51,478 nt of DNA from contig NZ_JAEACP010000028.1 of assembly GCF_015999335.1 (NCBI RefSeq), positions 1-51,478 of the forward strand, given 5' to 3'. The notes beneath the pieces were generated by a model. That model worked only from the letters and a program-made list of their open reading frames with translations. It did no database searches and was not told the origin of the DNA. Position numbers and translations under genes: made by a program. Shown piece after piece: positions 8,409 through 19,128 of the stretch; within the stretch, counting starts at the first letter, position 1; every line of letters starts with the position of its first letter. Source of the DNA: Tabrizicola soli (GTDB lineage Bacteria > Pseudomonadota > Alphaproteobacteria > Rhodobacterales > Rhodobacteraceae).

Positions 8409-9079
8409 CGCTGGCCCCGCTTCCAGTCATCGAGCCGGGCGTGGATGGTCGCGGCGATCCCGATCAGCGCGATGGCGATCAGCACCCAGCGCAGCGTGTC
8501 GAGGTAGGGCACCAGCGGTTGGATCGTGGACTGGGTTTCGGCAAGAACGTCCTGAAGTATTTCCACCCCGGCCGCGCCGACGGTCGCGGCACCGGCGGCG
8601 CCCCCACCGCGGAGCGTGCGGCTTTCGGCCAGGACTTCGCGCGCAGGCGGCAGTTCCGGCGCGAAGGGCACGGGCCGCACCGGGAAGGGATCGCCCCAGG
8701 AGCGGGCAGGCCCGAGGTCGATGTGCATGAAACCGGAGCGGGGGTAATAGCCGAAGCCGAGGAACCCGACCGCCCGCGCTGCCGCCTCGAAGGCCGCGGG
8801 ATCATGGTTCGCCATCGCGATGTCGAAGGCCGTGCCCTGCATGTGTTTCGAAGCCGGGGCGCCACCGACGGCGCGGTTGTGTTCCGGACTGCGATAGGCG
8901 GAGCGGATGATCAGCGGCTTGCCGAGGCGGTCGCGCAGGGCCTGCAGCTTGTCCATGGCCTCAGTGTTGATCTTGATCGCGCCGGTGCCGCGGCAGGCGA
9001 TCTCGGCGGCTGAGAAATTCGGCCAGCGCCAGGCGCTCGCGGGCACGTCGCGCCAGTGCGGGTAGGTCAGGGTCGGCAT
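8405..9079 (-). CDS. M15-family peptidase endolysin with C-terminal membrane anchor
   Basis: A 224-residue protein. The peptidase M15A core contains IIRSAYRSPEHNRAVGG, SKHMQGTAFDIAM (His and Asp zinc ligands) and FMHIDLG (third ligand and catalytic residue). It would cut D-Ala-containing cross-links of peptidoglycan. A hydrophobic segment near 190-210 (LRWVLIAIALIGIAATI) suggests membrane tethering, unusual for a soluble endolysin but seen in Rhodobacterales prophages. The start at 9079 has GGAGG 7 bases upstream. It is followed by overlapping Rz/Rz1 genes. Confidence 0.88.
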   Translation of the reverse strand: MPTLTYPHWRDVPASAWRWPNFSAAEIACRGTGAIKINTEAMDKLQALRDRLGKPLIIRSAYRSPEHNRAVGGAPASKHMQGTAFDIAMANHDPAAFEAAARAVGFLGFGYYPRSGFMHIDLGPARSWGDPFPVRPVPFAPELPPAREVLAESRTLRGGGAAGAATVGAAGVEILQDVLAETQSTIQPLVPYLDTLRWVLIAIALIGIAATIHARLDDWKRGQR

Positions 9080-9094
9080 AGGATCCTCCAAATG

Positions 9095-9117
9095 AAAAAC
9101 CCGCCTCTTGGGCGGGG
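9095..9117 (-). terminator. Rho-independent terminator upstream of the endolysin gene
   Basis: On the minus strand: CCCGCC, loop AAGA, GGCGGG, then TTTTT. It lies between the holin-like gene and the endolysin start, so it would end the tail transcript and separate tail from lysis expression unless antiterminated. Confidence 0.75.
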
Positions 9118-9145
9118 GATGTAGCCGTTGCAGTGGTGGTTCACG

Positions 9146-9454
9146 TCAGTCGGATCGGCCGCGCTGGAAGGCGTCGAAGAGCATGTCGCGCATCGAGCGG
9201 ATGTCGGTCTCGATCCGGTCGAGGCGGTCGCCGTCGGCCTTGCGGTCCTCGCTGCGCTGGCGGTCGATCCGGTCTCGGTCGGCGATAAGCTCCCGGTCAA
9301 GCCGGTCCAGCAGGGCCTCGTTCGTAAACGCCTTGCGCGTAATCGCCACGATCAGGGCCATGGTGCCGCCGATCAGGGCGGTCAGGGCGGCGGTGATCCC
9401 GTGGTCCCGAAAGGCCCGCGCGACCTCCCCGGCGAGAGTGGTCTGGTCGTTCAT
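9146..9454 (-). CDS. Holin-like single-pass membrane protein
   Basis: A 102-residue protein with a short N-terminus, one membrane segment (about 19-38, ITAALTALIGGTMALIVAIT) and a long charged helix with heptad-like Asp/Arg repeats (RLDRELIADRDRIDRQRSED). This topology is typical of hemolysin XhlA- or holin-associated proteins next to endolysins. It sits between the tail protein gene and the endolysin. Specific family not certain. Confidence 0.6.
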   Translation of the reverse strand: MNDQTTLAGEVARAFRDHGITAALTALIGGTMALIVAITRKAFTNEALLDRLDRELIADRDRIDRQRSEDRKADGDRLDRIETDIRSMRDMLFDAFQRGRSD

Positions 9455-9479
9455 GATGATCCTTTCGTGGTCCTGCAGT

Positions 9480-11402
9480 TCAGAAATCGGTTTCGAGGTA
9501 GACCCCGGCGCAGTCGTAGGCGACGGCGGCGGCCGTCGCGCCGGTGTTCAGGAACAACCGCGGAGACAGGAACTGCGTCGCGGCGGGAAGGTCGGCGGTG
9601 ATTTCCTGCTCGAAGACCGCGCCCGTAACCTCGTCGACGACGCGCACCCAGACGGATGACCCGTTCGGCGGCGCGGCGATGAACAGGGTCAGCACGCCGC
9701 CGGTGGCGATGGCGAAGCTCGCCCCCATGTCCGTCAGCGCAGGCGCCCCGGTGCCGTCGTTTGCAACCAGCTGCCACCTAGTGTGCGTTCCGCGCTGGAA
9801 GCCGATGCCGATGCAGTTGATGGCGGCCGCGAGCGTCAGCGTGGTGGCGAGCGCGGCTGTCGATCCATAGAGACCGAAGAACCCCATGCCGGTGGCCTGC
9901 AGGGTCGTCAGAGAAATCCGTGTCACGAAGGTCCAGCCACCGAGGCCCGCCGCGTTGCCGCGCCAGCAGGCCCAGCCTGCGGATCGCTGGTCGGCAACCG
10001 AGTCCACGACGGCCGCCGAGGTCAGACGCCAGCGCCGCATCGAGGCGGCAAGGTTCGTGGCGGCCAGCGTCGGGTGCGAGACAGTGCCGACCGAGGTGAT
10101 CGGCATGCCTTCTGTGGTGATGGTCGTGGTGACCGAAGGCGACCAAGTCGCGATGCGGTTCACCCCGAAATGCGGCTGGAGCGGAAAGTCCCTGCCGGAA
10201 GGGCGCATCACATCGATCCACGGCGCCCCGGCGCGGCTGCGGGCATAGACAGTCGCCTTCCCCGCGGGCGGCGGGGTCGGCGCTGCGCCGAGGCCAGGCA
10301 GGACCGTCGGCTGCGGCAGTTCCACCTGGCCGCTCGTGCGGTCGATCCGGATCGCATCGAAGAAGGCCGATCCGTCCGGGCTGACCTTGAAGCTGAAGTC
10401 ATCGTTGCCCAAGAGGCCGATCAGCGCCCGCGCCGAAAACCCGGTCTTGAAGGCGAAGGCGGCATCGTTCGCCGGTGCTGACTTGTTGACGGTCGCCTCG
10501 ATGCCCGCGCCCACGTTGTTCAGAAGGACGGCCGGTGTGTTCACCGACAGCCGGTTGTAACTGTCGGCCGTCGCCCCGCCTAGGCCCAGAAGCTGCGCCG
10601 TCAGGTTGGCCTGGGGCATTCCAACCTGCGTCACGGCATTGGCGAAGGTGACGGTCGGCGTGTTGATGACGGTCGTGCCACCGGCCCCTGCCGTGGCGGA
10701 GCCAATGTTGACGACCGTCGTGGACCCGGACGCGCCACCCGTCCCGAGGTTCACAGTCTTGGTGACGCCGGTCGTCGTGGCGCCGGTGCCAATTCCATAG
10801 GTCGCGGTCGTCGTTGCGGTGCCGATGGTGGCACTGGCCGCCGAGACCGTCACGGTCCCCGAGGCGGTTAGCGTACCCGAGAAGGTCTTGTTCCCGGTAA
10901 AGGTTTGCGTGCCCGCGAGGATCGCCAGTTCCGACGAGGTGTTCGGCAGCGTGTAACTGCGCGTCGTCCCGGCGCTGATCCCCGCCAGAGAAAAGGTGGC
11001 CTTCTTCGTCGGATCGGCGTCGTTCGCCAGACTGAACACGGCGTCCGAGACGTCGCGGGGCTCGCCCACTACCTCCCAGGCGCTGCCGGTCCAGACGAGG
11101 AGCAGGCCCTCAGCCGCCACCCAGAGCAGCCAGCCGGTGCGCGGGACGAGGCGGATCCAAGCGCCGTCGACCCAGAAGGCGATGTTCAGGTCCCATCCAG
11201 CCCAGAGGCCGGTCGCGCCCGAAGCCACCAGATGCCGGTTGCCATCGGCAGAGCTGGCTGGCGGCGCGATGCGCGTGCGGTCGAGAACCGACAACTGCAC
11301 CATGGCGTCGAGCAGGCGCAGCGCCTCGTTGTGGGTGACATGCTTCTGCGCCTGCGCCGCCAAGAGGTAGGGCAGGCCCAGATGGGTCGTGGTATCGGAC
11401 AT
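9480..11402 (-). CDS. DUF2793 tail fibre-like protein (copy 1)
   Basis: A 640-residue protein with an N-terminal DUF2793 region starting MSDTTTHLGLPYLLAAQAQK and VTHNEALRLLDAMVQLSV, widespread at the end of GTA-like tail operons. A Thr/Gly/Val-rich repetitive middle (about 165-260, for example TATTTATYGIGTG) looks like a beta-helical fibre, and the C-terminal receptor-type domain ends GVYLETDF. A clear paralogue with the same layout and ending lies at 46711-48594. It is probably a virion surface protein involved in host binding. Confidence 0.85.
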   Translation of the reverse strand: MSDTTTHLGLPYLLAAQAQKHVTHNEALRLLDAMVQLSVLDRTRIAPPASSADGNRHLVASGATGLWAGWDLNIAFWVDGAWIRLVPRTGWLLWVAAEGLLLVWTGSAWEVVGEPRDVSDAVFSLANDADPTKKATFSLAGISAGTTRSYTLPNTSSELAILAGTQTFTGNKTFSGTLTASGTVTVSAASATIGTATTTATYGIGTGATTTGVTKTVNLGTGGASGSTTVVNIGSATAGAGGTTVINTPTVTFANAVTQVGMPQANLTAQLLGLGGATADSYNRLSVNTPAVLLNNVGAGIEATVNKSAPANDAAFAFKTGFSARALIGLLGNDDFSFKVSPDGSAFFDAIRIDRTSGQVELPQPTVLPGLGAAPTPPPAGKATVYARSRAGAPWIDVMRPSGRDFPLQPHFGVNRIATWSPSVTTTITTEGMPITSVGTVSHPTLAATNLAASMRRWRLTSAAVVDSVADQRSAGWACWRGNAAGLGGWTFVTRISLTTLQATGMGFFGLYGSTAALATTLTLAAAINCIGIGFQRGTHTRWQLVANDGTGAPALTDMGASFAIATGGVLTLFIAAPPNGSSVWVRVVDEVTGAVFEQEITADLPAATQFLSPRLFLNTGATAAAVAYDCAGVYLETDF

Positions 11403-11423
11403 GGGGGTTCCCGCGGGTTGGGA

Positions 11424-14400
11424 TCAGAATTGCAGCGTGACGACGGCGGGCGTGCCGCGACCGAGGCGGTTCGAGAGCTGGTAGATGCGGATCACAATCG
11501 TTTGGCCGGGCCCGAGCGGCGCACCCCAATCGGCAGTCTGCTGGGCGGCGGCATAAAGGACGGAGGTCGTGGGGCTGGTCAGCGTGCGCTTGACGGTCGT
11601 CCCGTCGAGGATCTGGACGTCGTAGCTTTCTAGTTCCTCGGCCAGCGGTACATCGACCTGCTCCCAGGCATCGGCCACCAGCGCGCGGGACCGGCGCGTC
11701 CAGCGGATCGTCAGATCGCCCGGGCTGCGGACCGTCCGCCATGGCTGTTCGACATGGACCGGCGCGAAGGGAACAAGCCCCCGGCCGGTCGGCGTGAAGC
11801 CCAGCGCGGCATAGCTCGCATCACTGACCGCACGCGCGGCCGGGCCCACGCGCCAGTTCCACGGCAGTTCGAGGTCGGCTTCTGCGATGGGCAGCGAGGT
11901 CAGCGTCGCGTCCAACACCACCACACGGGCACCGGCCGGGGCGGGATTACCCATGGCAGTTTCCGACCCGCGCTGGCCGCGCAGGAGGCGGGTGAGGCGA
12001 TAGCGGCCGGGGGCAATCAGTTCGGCTTGGCCAGCCTGGACGATCTCCCAGACCCCGGCCGCCGTCTCAACGGCCAGTGCATTCGCCCCGCCGAAGAGCG
12101 CGATATCCGTCACGCTTTCCAGCGTCCCTGACTGCAGATCGACCACCAGCGCATTGCCCAAGTCGAATCGCGAGGTCGGCCCGGGAAAGAAGTCGAAGGC
12201 CAGTGTGCCGATCCGAGCACGGCTCCCGAAGGTCGTCAGGAGGCTGAACCCGTCCGTCGAGGCGCTGCGGAACACCGCGATCTGGCCTGGCCAGGGGCTG
12301 GCATGGGCGGTGATCAGGGGGCGATGGGCGGGCTGGTCTTCTGAGATCTGCGGCAGGTCCAGCATCACCACTTCCGGTGTGCCAAAGACAACGGGGCTGG
12401 CCAGCGAAGCGGGCCGAGGATCGCCGGGCGGGAGGTCATAGGCGGCGCGGTCCTGCCGCACCGCCTCGATGCCCCGCGCCTCAGCATCTGCCACAGAGAC
12501 GAGGCGGAACTCGACCTCCCGGCCGTCATGGGCGAGCTGGACGACGTCGGCCGGGTCCAGCGCCAGTCGCGAGGGCGGCAGGCGGAAGGTTGCGCTTTCC
12601 CGGCCGATCCAGGCTTCCATCAGTGCGCGGCGGCAGCGGCGCTCGGCCTCCTCGGGCGGGATCGCCATCGGGAAGCTTTCCGAGGCAATGCGCGTCGTGT
12701 CGACAGTGATGCGCCGCGCTTCAACCAGCGCCGCGTCGTAGTCCTCATCCGCCCGTGCGACCTGCCACTTCAGGGCCTGGGGCAGTTCGGTCTCCTGGCC
12801 GCGGGTCAGCTCAAAAGCCTCGCCATCGCGGCTGGCGACGAGATCGTCGATGGCGAGCGTCGCGACCGAGGCACGGCCGCGCATCACGAAGCGGATCATG
12901 CCCTCGGTTTCGATGGCGTCGAACCCGAAATGCCGGGCCAGCGTGGAAATCGATGCGCGTGGGCTTTCCAGCGCGCCGATCACATAGCCTTCGACCGCGC
13001 CCCAAAGGCCGGAGACGTCGATCAGGCTTTCCGCCAGCCCAGCGCGCAAGCAAAGATGGCGCACGATGGCGGCCAGAGACACAGCGCCGAGGCGTCCGGT
13101 CAGCCAATGGCCAAGGCGCCAGTTGGGGCCATCGGTCCAGACACCGGTCAGTTCGGGGAAGAACGGATAGGGCCGCGCGTCCCAGGTCCAGGCGGCGCAT
13201 TCCGGAACATGCACCATGCGGCCGCCATAGACCGACGACGTCGGGTTGTTCGCGCTCTGGCCCCACCAGAGATAGCTGGCCTCGAGATGGGCGCGCTGGA
13301 TCGCGTCGTCGCGCCAGCCGCGCGAGAAGTACGGGGTGAAGCTCTCGGACGACTTCGGATCGAAGAAGACGTTCGGCTGGTTCGTGCCGCGGTCGATGGC
13401 GGGGCACCCGAGTTCCGTGAACCAAACGGGCTTGGACTGCGGCACCCAGGACGTGGGCGTGCCGCTTTCCACCCCACCGGGCCGGTTGAAATGCGCGTTC
13501 GACCACCAGGCGCGCAGATCCTTGTAGCGGAACACCCAATGCTTGCCTGCGGCACCGTCAGAAATGGGCGTGCGGATCTGGGCCGACCGATCTGCGGCCG
13601 AGGCATAGAACCAGTCAAACCCCTCGCCGCCTGCGATGTTGACCTGCAGGTAGCCCCGGTCATGGATCGCGGACCAGCCTTCGAGCGCATCGGCATGGTC
13701 GAAGCCGTCACGCCAGTCGGAGAGCGGCATGTAGTTGTCGATGCCGATGAAATCGATGTTCGCGTCCGACCAGAGCGGGTCGAGATGGAAGAACACATCG
13801 CCCGTGCCGTCCCCGGGTTGGTGACCGAAGTATTACGACCAGTCTGATGCGTAGCCCACCTTGGTGCCCAGCCCGAGGACCGACTTCACATCCGCCGCCA
13901 GCGCCTTGAACGCAGTGACGGCGGGATAGGCGCTGGTGCTGGACCGGATCGTCGTCAGCCCCCGCATCTCGGTGCCGATCAGGAAAGCGTCGACGCCGCC
14001 CGCCACCGCGCAAAGGTGGGCATAGTGCAGGATCATCCGGCGCAGGCCCCAGTCGCCCGAGGGGCCGCTCCAGCTCACCGTGTCGCCGGAAATCGCAAAC
14101 TGCGCCGGGGCGGCCGCGCCGAAGAATGCTGAGGCCTGCGTAGCCGCCGCAGCCGTCTTTTCCACCGTGCCAGTGTAGCCTGCCGCTGGGGAACAGGTGA
14201 TCCGCCCGCGCCATGGGAAACTCGGCTGGCCCGGTGTCGCGGCATTCGCGCTGTAAGGGTTCGGCAGGGTGTTGCCGGGCGGCACGTCCATCAGCAGGAA
14301 GGGATAGAAGGTGACGCGCAGCCCGCGCGCCTTCATCTCGCGGATCGCCTGCACCACCGCGAAATCGGCAGGCGTTCCGCCATAGACCGGCCGATCCTCG

Positions 14401-15422
14401 GCATCACGGCTGACGAGATGGGCCGCAGTGCGGGAGACCCCATTGACCGTCCAGACCTTCGGGCTGGTGACCTTGGTCGCCACTTCCACACCCGGCTTGA
14501 TCGCGCAGTTGCCCGCGCGCAGATCATTGCCGAACCAGGCGACGACCAGGCTGACGCTTTCCACGGCCGGGGCCACGGCCTGCAGCCGGTCCAGCGCCAC
14601 GACGATGTCGGCCTCATCGGGCAGCGCGTTCAGGTTCTCAGCCGAGGTCGTGCCGCCCGTCGTCTGGCCGAAGATGGTGGTTGTCGCCCCGACCGTCTTG
14701 CGCACGGCTTCGGTCGCATAGGTGAACTCGCCCGAAGCCGGGATCATGGTGACGGCCTTGACCAGCCCCTCGGCAGTATCCGGGTCGGCCAAGGGCCGGA
14801 ACACCTCGAACGACAGCTGCGGCAGGCGATTGCCGTAGGTGGACAGCGGCAGTTCCTCGAAGACGACATAGGCTGTCCCGCGATAGGCCGGGGTATTGGC
14901 CGCCCCCATCTTGGCCGCGATGAACGGGTCGGCGGTCTGAGTCTCGTTGCCTGGATACCAGCGCCAGGTGATGCCGGTCATGTCGAGCGGCTTGCCGTCG
15001 GCCCAGATGCGGCCGATGCCGGTGATCGGGCCTTCGCACAGGGCGACCGCGAAGGACGCATAGTAGAGGTATTCCGTCGTCTGGACCCTCCCGCCGCCCC
15101 CGCCCTTGCCGCCGCCTTGCGTGGTAGTCTTGGTCTCCTCGCGGAAATCCGTGGCCCAGATGATGTTGCCGCCGATCCGCATGCGCCCGTAGAGGCGGGG
15201 GATGATGGCGCCTTCAGTGGCCGAGGTGATGCGCAGGGAGTCCAGTCGCTGGCCTTCGATCTTCTGTGCGGGCGCCAGCGAGGACACGATCCAGCTGTCG
15301 ACCACCGACCCGATGGTCGAGCCGATGAAACCGCCGATGGCGGCGCCAGAGAAGCCGAGGATCGCGCCGCCAAAAGCCCCGCCGATGGCGGAACCGACAG
15401 CGCCGAGGACGAGCGTGGCCAT
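11424..15422 (-). pseudogene. GTA-like baseplate multidomain (gp15-type) tail protein, split by an in-frame TAA
   Basis: Two open pieces in the same frame: 529 residues (15422-13833) and at least 790 (13796-11424). The first begins with Gly/Ala-rich GAVGSAIGGAFGGAILG and ends GYASDWS at a TAA at 13835-13833. Reading on gives YFGHQPGDGTGDVFFHLDP with no frame change. In relatives the stop position is an acidic residue before YFGHQPGDG, so one G-to-T change (GAA to TAA) explains it. Combined length is about 1332 residues, near the roughly 1300 of GTA gp15 homologues, which carry a glycoside-hydrolase-like TIM barrel and baseplate domains. It is either a nonsense mutation in a decaying prophage or, less likely, readthrough. 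Confidence 0.85.
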
Positions 15423-15431
15423 GGGGGAATC

Positions 15432-15863
15432 TCAGCGTGCGGGGAAGAGGAAGGCGAAGGCTATACGCCGCCGCCAAGCAGGCGTCAGCGGTTCCTCGAT
15501 GACGCCCAGCCGTTCATAGGCGTGGAGGAAGGTGTCGGGGCCGGTGAGGATGCCCACATGCTTGGCGATGGCGCGCGGGATCAACCGGAAGAGGATCAAC
15601 GAACCTGGTCCCGACGGCACGGAAACCTCGGGCATCATCCGTCGCGCCCCGTCAGCCAGCACCTCGCGCGGGCCGGTCTCGCCCCAGTCCCGGCTGTAGG
15701 GCGGGATCGGGAATGGTTCCGGCCCGACGACCTCGCGCCAGACGCCGCGCGCGAGGCCGAGGCAATCGCAGCCGACCCCGCGCAAACTGGCCTGGTCGTG
15801 GTACGGCGTGCCGAGCCAGGATCGCGCGACGGCGATGACAAGGGTGAAATCGGCGGCCCTCAC
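15432..15863 (-). CDS. NlpC/P60-type tail-associated peptidase (gp14-like)
   Basis: A 143-residue protein. WLGTPYHDQASLRGVGCDCLG carries the catalytic Cys of the NlpC/P60 fold and IAKHVGIL the catalytic His. These small peptidases sit at the tail tip and open peptidoglycan during DNA delivery. The gene lies between the DUF2163 gene (4-base overlap) and the large baseplate gene, exactly as in Rhodobacter GTA clusters. Confidence 0.9.
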   Translation of the reverse strand: MRAADFTLVIAVARSWLGTPYHDQASLRGVGCDCLGLARGVWREVVGPEPFPIPPYSRDWGETGPREVLADGARRMMPEVSVPSGPGSLILFRLIPRAIAKHVGILTGPDTFLHAYERLGVIEEPLTPAWRRRIAFAFLFPAR

Positions 15864-16744
15864 AGCACCGCCCCTTCATGCCCGCCATCCTTGGTGGCAT
15901 AGCGCAGAACCGCGTCCTGCCCCGGAATGTGCGGGAAACCCCGGAAGTTGGCGACATTGGCGAACTTCGCGCCGCAGGTGGCGGTCCGCTTGTCGCAGCC
16001 TGCCCGGACCACGAAGGTATCCGTCGCCGTGATCGGGCGCACCGGGGCTTCCAGCAGTGTCAGGATGGCAATGCCGTCAACGAGATCATGCGACAGCACC
16101 TCGACGCGCCGCCCGACATTCGCGCCGGTCGACCACTCGACCAGACCGAAGGCGAACCAGACCGCCGCGAAGGTGCCGAGGCCGGAGGCCGTGAACGCCC
16201 GGTCGCGCAGCACATCGATCACCGCGCCGGTGCCCTCGAAGGCCGGGGCCTCGAGGTTCACGCCGCAGCGCGCATCGCCCAGCGCCGCATCGCAGCTGGC
16301 CTGAAACGTCCGCCCGACCGTCTGGCCGAGAACATGGGCCAGTGACCGCACCTCCGCCACGAACGCGAGCCGCCCGCGCCGGATCTGGCCGATGGCGCCT
16401 CGGCGCAGGAGAACGCGCTGCGCCGGGGCCGACCAGTTCACCCGCCAGACCTCGACCGCTGCATTGTCCCACCGGCCGTCGAGGATGTCGGTCTCCGTGA
16501 TCCTGTCCGACGATAGTACCCCTTGGGCATCCTGCGCGTCCACCGACAGGTCCGACCCCGACCGCACCTCGGAAGCCGTCAGCCCGCTTTCCGGTTCGAA
16601 CTCGGTCCCGTCGAACGACAGCGTCCGGTCGTGGTCGGTGAAGCCGAAGGTCACACCATCGGCGCGGGTGATGCGCCAGCACCAGGACAGGGTGGTGGTG
16701 CCGTCGTCGAGATGGGCCTGCAGCGCAGGGTTCAGGGACTTCAT
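15860..16744 (-). CDS. DUF2163 tail protein (gp13-like)
   Basis: A 294-residue protein starting MKSLNPALQAHLDDGTTTLSW, with the DUF2163 N-terminal domain (WRITRADGVTFGFTDHDRTL) and a C-terminal region containing CDKRTATCGAKFANVANFRG, the metal-binding Cys-rich end of this family. ATG 16744 overlaps the stop of the DUF2460 gene (ATGA), and its own stop overlaps the peptidase start. It is a structural component of the tail tip. Confidence 0.9.
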   Translation of the reverse strand: MKSLNPALQAHLDDGTTTLSWCWRITRADGVTFGFTDHDRTLSFDGTEFEPESGLTASEVRSGSDLSVDAQDAQGVLSSDRITETDILDGRWDNAAVEVWRVNWSAPAQRVLLRRGAIGQIRRGRLAFVAEVRSLAHVLGQTVGRTFQASCDAALGDARCGVNLEAPAFEGTGAVIDVLRDRAFTASGLGTFAAVWFAFGLVEWSTGANVGRRVEVLSHDLVDGIAILTLLEAPVRPITATDTFVVRAGCDKRTATCGAKFANVANFRGFPHIPGQDAVLRYATKDGGHEGAVL

Positions 16745-17367
16745 GTGCGGATTTCCAGAAGCGGGATCGAGGTGATCGACCCGAGGCGTTCGAGATCGAG
16801 GGTGACGTCGAGGGCGTCGGTGTCGAAGCGGACGGGCACGTCGAACTCGAAGCCCGCGGTGATGGCCACGCCCCCGGCTGGCGCAGTGGTGAAGGTGATG
16901 AGGCCGGTGGCCGTGGAAACCGACCAGCCGGAGGCTTGCGGGGTGCCGTTCAGGGCGATGGTGACGGTCCCGACGACGGGCTTGGTGATCGCGCGCGTCC
17001 ACGTCTGCGCGCCGGAAATGTAGCGCTTGGTCAGCTGAAACAGGGTGGCCGCCCCGTTCCCGGTGCCAATGGGCTGATCGGTCGGACCTGACGACTGCGA
17101 CGGCAGGCAAGACTTGAAGTCGGCCCAGTCCTTGAAGCGAAAGCCATGCAGTCGGCCGTTGCGGGCCTCGAAGAAGGCCACGACCGCTGCCAGATCATCG
17201 GCGCGGCGGATGCCATAGGCGACGTCATAGCGGCGGCGGCTGTTGGCCCAGCTGGCATTGCGCTCCTCGGCCCCGCTTGCCAGTTCGACGATCTGGGTGC
17301 GCCGTTCGGGACCACCGCGCGCCCCGCGGCTGATGTTGTCTGGAAACCGGACCTCGTGAAATGCCAT
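16741..17367 (-). CDS. DUF2460 tail protein (gp12-like)
   Basis: A 208-residue protein starting MAFHEVRFPDNISRGARGG, with RRRYDVAYGIRRADDLAAVV and RLHGFRFKDWADFKS, the typical DUF2460 blocks (distal tail protein-like). It lies 9 bases downstream of the tape measure gene. The complete, conserved frame shows that this part of the tail operon has not decayed. Confidence 0.9.
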   Translation of the reverse strand: MAFHEVRFPDNISRGARGGPERRTQIVELASGAEERNASWANSRRRYDVAYGIRRADDLAAVVAFFEARNGRLHGFRFKDWADFKSCLPSQSSGPTDQPIGTGNGAATLFQLTKRYISGAQTWTRAITKPVVGTVTIALNGTPQASGWSVSTATGLITFTTAPAGGVAITAGFEFDVPVRFDTDALDVTLDLERLGSITSIPLLEIRT

Positions 17368-17376
17368 GGCGGTTCC

Positions 17377-19127
17377 TCACATGCCGCGGCGGCCGAGCGA
17401 CACGGCGCGGGCGATGTCGCTGGCGACCTGCGTGCGCGACTGGCGGAAGCTCTCGGCGTCGCGCGCATTGATCGTGACATTGACGGTCCAGACGCTGGCC
17501 TGGCCGTAACCTGCCGCCTCGCGCCGGGAGAGAACGCGCTCACCGCGTTGCAGGATCGCGGGCACCTCATCCGGACGCAGACCAGCCCAGCCACCGTTGT
17601 GCATGCGCGGCGCGCCCGCGAAGGCCAAGGCGGGGACCATGCGTCCGGGGCCAGAGGCGCCGACCACGCCGCCCGCGTGCAGGATGTTCGCGAAAATCCC
17701 GCCCGCGCCGCTCAGCGCGCCGGAGAGCGCATTGGCAATCGGGCCGAGGATGAAACGTCGAGCCGCGAGCTTGGCCAGATCGGCGATCATGGAGGTGACC
17801 AGGTCGCGGAAGTCGAGCTTGCCGGACTTCACGAAGTCGCCGATGGCGTTCTCGGCCGAGGTGAAGGCCCCGACCAGCGCCTGGCCGATATCCCCGCCGA
17901 TGTCGCGCGCTTTTGCAGCGTAGTCTGCAAGTGCGGCCGTGACGGCCTGCCAGCCGGTAAGCGCCGTGTCCGCGCCCTCGGCCGCAGCGGCGCCCGCGTC
18001 TCGTGCAGCGCCGCCTGCGCCATCTGCGGCGGTGGCAGTATCGTTCAGCCCGGCCGTCAGGGCATCGGCCGAGGCGGCGGCATCCGCCAGCGCGGTTTCG
18101 GCTTCGGTCCCCGTGCCGGTCACCGCATCCTTCAGCGCTTGCCAGCTGGCCAGCGGCCGACCTGCGGCGTCAGCCAGCATGCCTGCCGCCTCGCGATAGC
18201 CGTCGGCCCGGGCGCGGGCATCGTCGGCGATGGCTCCGAGCCCGAGATCGGGCGGCTCGAGATAGGTCCGCGACAGCGCGGCCGAAAAGGCATCCGCCGC
18301 TGCAGCACCGGCAGCGGTCGCGGCCCCCTCGAAGGGATTGCCGATGCGGCCGAGTTCCACCGGGTCGAGGATGCCGATCCGCACCCCACCTTCGCCGGTG
18401 GCCCATTCTGGCAGCAATGCCAGCGCCACGTTCAGGGTCTCGATGAAGTTGTTGATGCGCGTGACCACGCCGTTCAGCATCGCCTCGACGCCGGAGATCA
18501 GCCCGTTTGCGGCCTGGAACGCGAAGTCACCGATGGCCCCCGGCAGGCTGCCCCAGATCGCCACCGCGGCGTCATAGGCTCCCTGGAACATCGCCGCCGT
18601 CCGGTCGCCGAAGCTGACGACGCCCGCGATAGTGCCCTCAAGGGCCGAGAGCCCCGCCGCCTTCAGCCCTTCCCATCCGGCCGCCATGCGGGCGAGTGCC
18701 GCATCGAGCGACAGGCCGATCCGCGACCAGACTTCGCGAGCGAGATCGCCGAGCAGGCGGAAGGCTTCGCCCACGCCGCCGACCCGGGCGACGAGCTGCG
18801 AGAACTGGTAGATCAACTCGCCAGCGCCGACGATCAGTGCACCGATGCCGGTGCGGATCAGCGCCCCGCGTAGGAACACGAGCGCGGTGGCGAGGCCGCG
18901 CACCGATAGCGCCGCGGCCGCGAGCCCCGCCACCCAGCGACCCGCCATGACCGCGGCGAAGGTTGCGGCATAGGAGGCGAGACGCCCGAGGTTGCCGATC
19001 AGCGTGTCGATGGCAGACCGCAGGATCCCGCCATCGGACGCCAGCGCCACGAAGGCATTGGCCAGCGCCTCGATGGTCGGGGCGACCGCCACGGCGATGC
19101 GGTTGCGCAGGCCGTCGAACACAAGGG
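17377..19127 (-). pseudogene. Phage tail tape measure protein, 5' half missing
   Basis: About 580 C-terminal residues of a lambda-type tape measure protein: FDGLRNRIAVAVAPTIEAL, hydrophobic segments (for example YAATFAAVMAGRWVAGL), an Ala-rich helical middle (about 18000-18300), and the C-terminal tail LDFRDLVTSMIADLAKLAAR to ARAVSLGRRGM. Homology stops near base 19127, where the sequence switches to an SMC-like ATPase fragment on the other strand. The N-terminal part and all upstream morphogenesis genes are absent, so no complete tail can be made from this locus. Confidence 0.8.
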
Positions 19128-19128
19128 A

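Noticed and set aside
10600-10860. Repetitive Thr/Gly/Val coding stretch as a DNA repeat array or CRISPR
   Set aside because: Repeats are irregular and in frame, part of the fibre domain; no constant repeat-spacer pattern exists in the window.
17146-18873. Long plus-strand open frame across the tail genes
   Set aside because: Antisense shadow of DUF2460 and tape measure genes, with no protein-like features.
8009-19127. Functional gene transfer agent
   Set aside because: Only tail-tip and lysis genes are present, the baseplate gene has a stop, the tape measure is truncated and holin/spanin genes point to a prophage.
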